Shown: in pieces, positions 61,654 to 64,000 of the stretch
Numbering within the stretch: position 1 is the stretch's first letter
Layout of the letters: every line of letters begins with the position of its first letter
Assembly: GCA_009887095.1 (NCBI GenBank)
Contig: QXYC01000023.1
Span: 1 to 64,000, forward strand
DNA from: Candidatus Poseidoniales archaeon
Lineage (GTDB): Archaea > Thermoplasmatota > Poseidoniia > Poseidoniales > Poseidoniaceae
Reading direction: 5' to 3'
Length of the DNA: 64,000 nt
Made by a program: the position numbers and the translations under genes
The notes under the pieces: generated by a model
Database searches by the model: none
Told to the model about the DNA's origin: nothing
The model's input: the letters and a program-made list of their open reading frames with translations, nothing else

Positions 61654-64000
61654 TCAGCGCTTGGCGAATTTGTAACCAATGCTCTCGTTCTTCTTGATGT
61701 AGAGGGAAGAGGAGAAGTCTTTGTTTGTTTTCTTTGACTTGAAGTTGTCAAAGGGACCGAGTGTCTTCTTTTCAATGAGTTCTTTGGCTTCCTCGCGTGT
61801 GATTTCTCGCTTGGAAATCTCCCTCGCAATCTGCAATTTGCACCCGACAGCACCTTCCTCCGGTTGGTAATGGGTTTCTGTTTCAACAATGTTCACCTTG
61901 TGAGTGGGGCAAATGGCCACCACACCTCCGACAACGGGGAAACGGGTGGCATCTGCTGCAGCCTCACGTGGAGGGAAATCAAATTTCACGCGTGTGTTCT
62001 CGATCACTAGGAAGGCCTTGAAGGGTCGTCCTCGCTTTGATGTGAAATCTTCGAGGAGGTCGGATTTTCCTTTCGTCATGATGGCTTTTGCTTCTTCAGG
62101 TGTGATGAAACGCTTGCACATTTCCTTCGATAGTCCTCTAAATTTACAGTCATCATAATCGCAAGCGTACATGGTTTGACCAATTCGTATGGTCCCATGG
62201 TCACACGATGGGCAAGGGCACAGTTCCTCATCGTTCTCGTCGGTGGATGATTGTCCTCCGCCAACAAATTCGACGCGACCTTCGTCGGTGAGCTTGACGG
62301 TTGCCACATAGCCTTCGCCAGAGCGACTGAAGAATCCGTGCAAGTCAGCGAGTTCACGCTCTTGTAGGAGGCGCTTGGCAGTCACACGATCGAACCATCG
62401 GCCGCTCGTGTCCTTCCAGAATACGAAGGAGCACCCCTTGTCCCGCCCCTCGTTTTTCTCACACTGGTAGGAAAGGGTGGTTTCACGGATTGGTGCTGAA
62501 CATGCCGGGCAGTCGCCAATTGATTCATCTTGTAGGTACAACTCTGCTCGGTCGTGATTCTTGATCCGCTCCACAAGCGAGGTTGTCTGGTTCACGATGG
62601 TTTGCATGTACGTCGATTTTGGATCATCACCTCGCTGAACACGAAGAAGCGATGCTTCCATTTCTCCGGTTAGTTCAGGTGATGTAATCCATTCGACAGG
62701 AATTCTACGGAGCACGTCGATGATTCGAATGCCGTGAGCGGCTGCACTGATGCTGCCTCCTCTTGCACGCAAAATGTAGCCCCGATCAACCAACTTTTCG
62801 ATCGTGTCAGCACGGGTGGCAGGTGTGCCAAGTCCCTTTTCTTTGAGGGCAGCAGCCAAGTCCTCGTCTTCGATATGCTTTCCTGCGTGTTCCATCAAAC
62901 GGAGAAGTCCTGCTTCCTTGAGTCGTCCCTTTGGCTTCGATTTCTCTTCTTTGAATTCAAACCCACTGATGTCGGCTTTACAGGGGTTTCCAGGTAGCGA
63001 GTTCCAGCCTTCCGGCAAGTCCTGCTTCTTGGGCCGAACAGCGCGCCATCCTGCAGTCTTGATGGTGCGGACTTCCTTCAGGAAACGCTCATTTTCGATG
63101 GTTGCAATGCGTTTTTGGACATCCCAGACAGCGTGTGGGTACCATGACGCAAGGAATGTTCGTACGATGAGGTCATACAACTTCTTGTGGTCTGTGCTTG
63201 TGAACCCGTCAGGAATTTTACCGGTTGGAATGATGGCGAAGTGATCGCTGACTTTCGCATCATCAAAATTTCGTCCCGTGTTTTGCAATCCATCTGAGAT
63301 TAATGTAGAACTGTGGTTGTTGTAATCGTCTTGAGCACCCAGTTGACGGACGATTTTGGAAATTTCTTCCTTCATGTCGGTTGGCAAGTGGCGTGAATCA
63401 GTACGTGGGTAGGTTGTGAGTTTCAGGTCGGCATACAAATTCTGAGCGATGCCGAGCGTTCGCTTTGCAGACCACGACCAGAGGTTGTTGGCTTCACGTT
63501 GGAGGCTGGTTAAGTCAAAGTTTAGTGGAGGCTTTTCCTTTGCATCCCTTCGTGTTTCCTCGACATCAGCCTTGGCGCCTGACTCGACGATCGCCTTGAG
63601 TCGGTCATGCTCGGCTTGCTCGACGATTCGGTGTGGTTTGTAGTCGGGTTCATCTGGATTGTCAACGTGGTTCGCTCGTTCCCACCGTGCGTTCCATGAA
63701 GCATCACCGGCCTTGAAATCAGCATTGAGTTGCCAAAACGGCAAAGGCTTGTGAGCAAGGACTTCAAGTTCATGGTCGACGACCATTGCGAGTGTGGCTG
63801 TTTGGACTCGGCCAAGAGAAATTGCAGCACGCTCATTTCGCTTGCGAGGAAGGAAGGAATTTGCGATTCGGGATCCATTCATTCCAATGATCCAATCCGC
63901 TTCAGAACGTGCGTATGCTGCATCTTTCAGTGCATTGTACTCTGCACCATCCCTGCGCCCCTCGTACGCCGTTGTGATGGCATCTTTGGTCATCGATTGA
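61654..64000 (-). CDS. topB: DNA topoisomerase IA, topoisomerase III type (5' end outside window)
   Basis: About 781 residues are visible, and the frame stays open through the window edge, so the N-terminal TOPRIM part (~150 residues) is missing. The visible start SMTKDAITTAYEG corresponds to the segment after TOPRIM. NSRIANSF-like and ISLGRVQTATLAMVV follow. The active-site Tyr is in LTTYPRTDSRHLP. Two zinc fingers (CPAC...C and CPCPSC...C) lie at about 505-625. C-terminal short repeats such as FTSKRGRPFKAFLV and FDNFKSKKTNKDFSSSLYI are typical of bacterial TopB. It relaxes or decatenates DNA through single-strand passage. The bacterial-type tail suggests gene transfer or shared ancestry. 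The ATG at 63993 is internal. Confidence 0.9.
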   Translation of the reverse strand, partial: QSMTKDAITTAYEGRRDGAEYNALKDAAYARSEADWIIGMNGSRIANSFLPRKRNERAAISLGRVQTATLAMVVDHELEVLAHKPLPFWQLNADFKAGDASWNARWERANHVDNPDEPDYKPHRIVEQAEHDRLKAIVESGAKADVEETRRDAKEKPPLNFDLTSLQREANNLWSWSAKRTLGIAQNLYADLKLTTYPRTDSRHLPTDMKEEISKIVRQLGAQDDYNNHSSTLISDGLQNTGRNFDDAKVSDHFAIIPTGKIPDGFTSTDHKKLYDLIVRTFLASWYPHAVWDVQKRIATIENERFLKEVRTIKTAGWRAVRPKKQDLPEGWNSLPGNPCKADISGFEFKEEKSKPKGRLKEAGLLRLMEHAGKHIEDEDLAAALKEKGLGTPATRADTIEKLVDRGYILRARGGSISAAAHGIRIIDVLRRIPVEWITSPELTGEMEASLLRVQRGDDPKSTYMQTIVNQTTSLVERIKNHDRAELYLQDESIGDCPACSAPIRETTLSYQCEKNEGRDKGCSFVFWKDTSGRWFDRVTAKRLLQERELADLHGFFSRSGEGYVATVKLTDEGRVEFVGGGQSSTDENDEELCPCPSCDHGTIRIGQTMYACDYDDCKFRGLSKEMCKRFITPEEAKAIMTKGKSDLLEDFTSKRGRPFKAFLVIENTRVKFDFPPREAAADATRFPVVGGVVAICPTHKVNIVETETHYQPEEGAVGCKLQIAREISKREITREEAKELIEKKTLGPFDNFKSKKTNKDFSSSLYIKKNESIGYKFAKR

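Overview
The window reads as archaeal chromosome, most likely marine Euryarchaeota/Thermoplasmatota of the Marine Group II (Candidatus Poseidoniales) type. Support comes from aIF6, Rpo7, Spt4, ribosomal proteins S24e and S27ae, D-aminoacyl-tRNA deacylase of the DtdA type, RtcB, archaeal-type AlaS, and a geranylgeranyl reductase for isoprenoid lipids. TATA boxes lie 21-35 nt upstream of several starts, and SD-like GAGGTG/AGGTGA sites precede many others. These are mixed with bacterial-looking genes (proline dehydrogenase, a NaChBac-type sodium channel, a topoisomerase III, MqnC) and very large secreted proteins. The lineage is my inference, not a computed placement.

Layout. 1-2600: 3' part of a 5S rRNA and its terminator, aIF6, purC and an unknown protein. 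2598-8318: a 1906-aa secreted, membrane-anchored surface protein. 8601-9880: rpo7-spt4-rps24e-rps27ae information operon. 9963-14600: propeller-like unknown, dtdA, proline dehydrogenase, HVO_0476-like zinc-finger protein, methyltransferase-like protein. 14601-18234: minus-strand cluster of a zinc-ribbon membrane protein, SufS and a membrane-anchored subtilase. 18344-20071: tRNA-Ser(GGA), a voltage-gated sodium channel, tRNA-Thr(GGT) and two small proteins with good promoters. 20075-26043: rtcB, alaS, NUDIX hydrolase, ETHE1-like hydrolase. 26097-30848: secreted subtilase, membrane protein, phosphoglycerate dehydrogenase.

30915-35591 is the most interesting block. It holds a small helical protein overlapping a family B DNA polymerase that has lost its exonuclease motifs and the second acidic residue of motif C. 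Next comes a RadA/RecA-like ATPase with Arg in place of the Walker A Lys, then divergently an intact Y-family polymerase. An inactivated replicase-like polymerase, a RecA-like accessory protein and a Y-family enzyme together resemble in outline the bacterial ImuA-ImuB-DnaE2 mutasome. I propose it as a candidate archaeal translesion/mutagenesis module.

35593-48713: valS, RND exporter, EVE-domain protein, aminotransferase, a 1052-aa membrane/helical-repeat protein, glyA and an unknown. 48829-53493: a DxDxDG-repeat (thrombospondin type 3-like) exported protein and an anchored Ig-like protein. 53575-56139: Xaa-Pro aminopeptidase and MqnC (futalosine menaquinone pathway). 56146-59169: a lipoprotein joining calcium-binding repeats to a PNGase F-like deglycosylase domain. 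59209-64000: minus-strand topoisomerase III (cut by the window end), geranylgeranyl reductase and a membrane protein.

Taken together the genes suggest a heterotroph that digests extracellular protein and glycoprotein (two subtilases, PNGase F-like lipoprotein, Xaa-Pro aminopeptidase, proline dehydrogenase) and feeds C1/serine metabolism (SerA-like, GlyA). No CRISPR array, insertion sequence, prophage or attachment site was seen.
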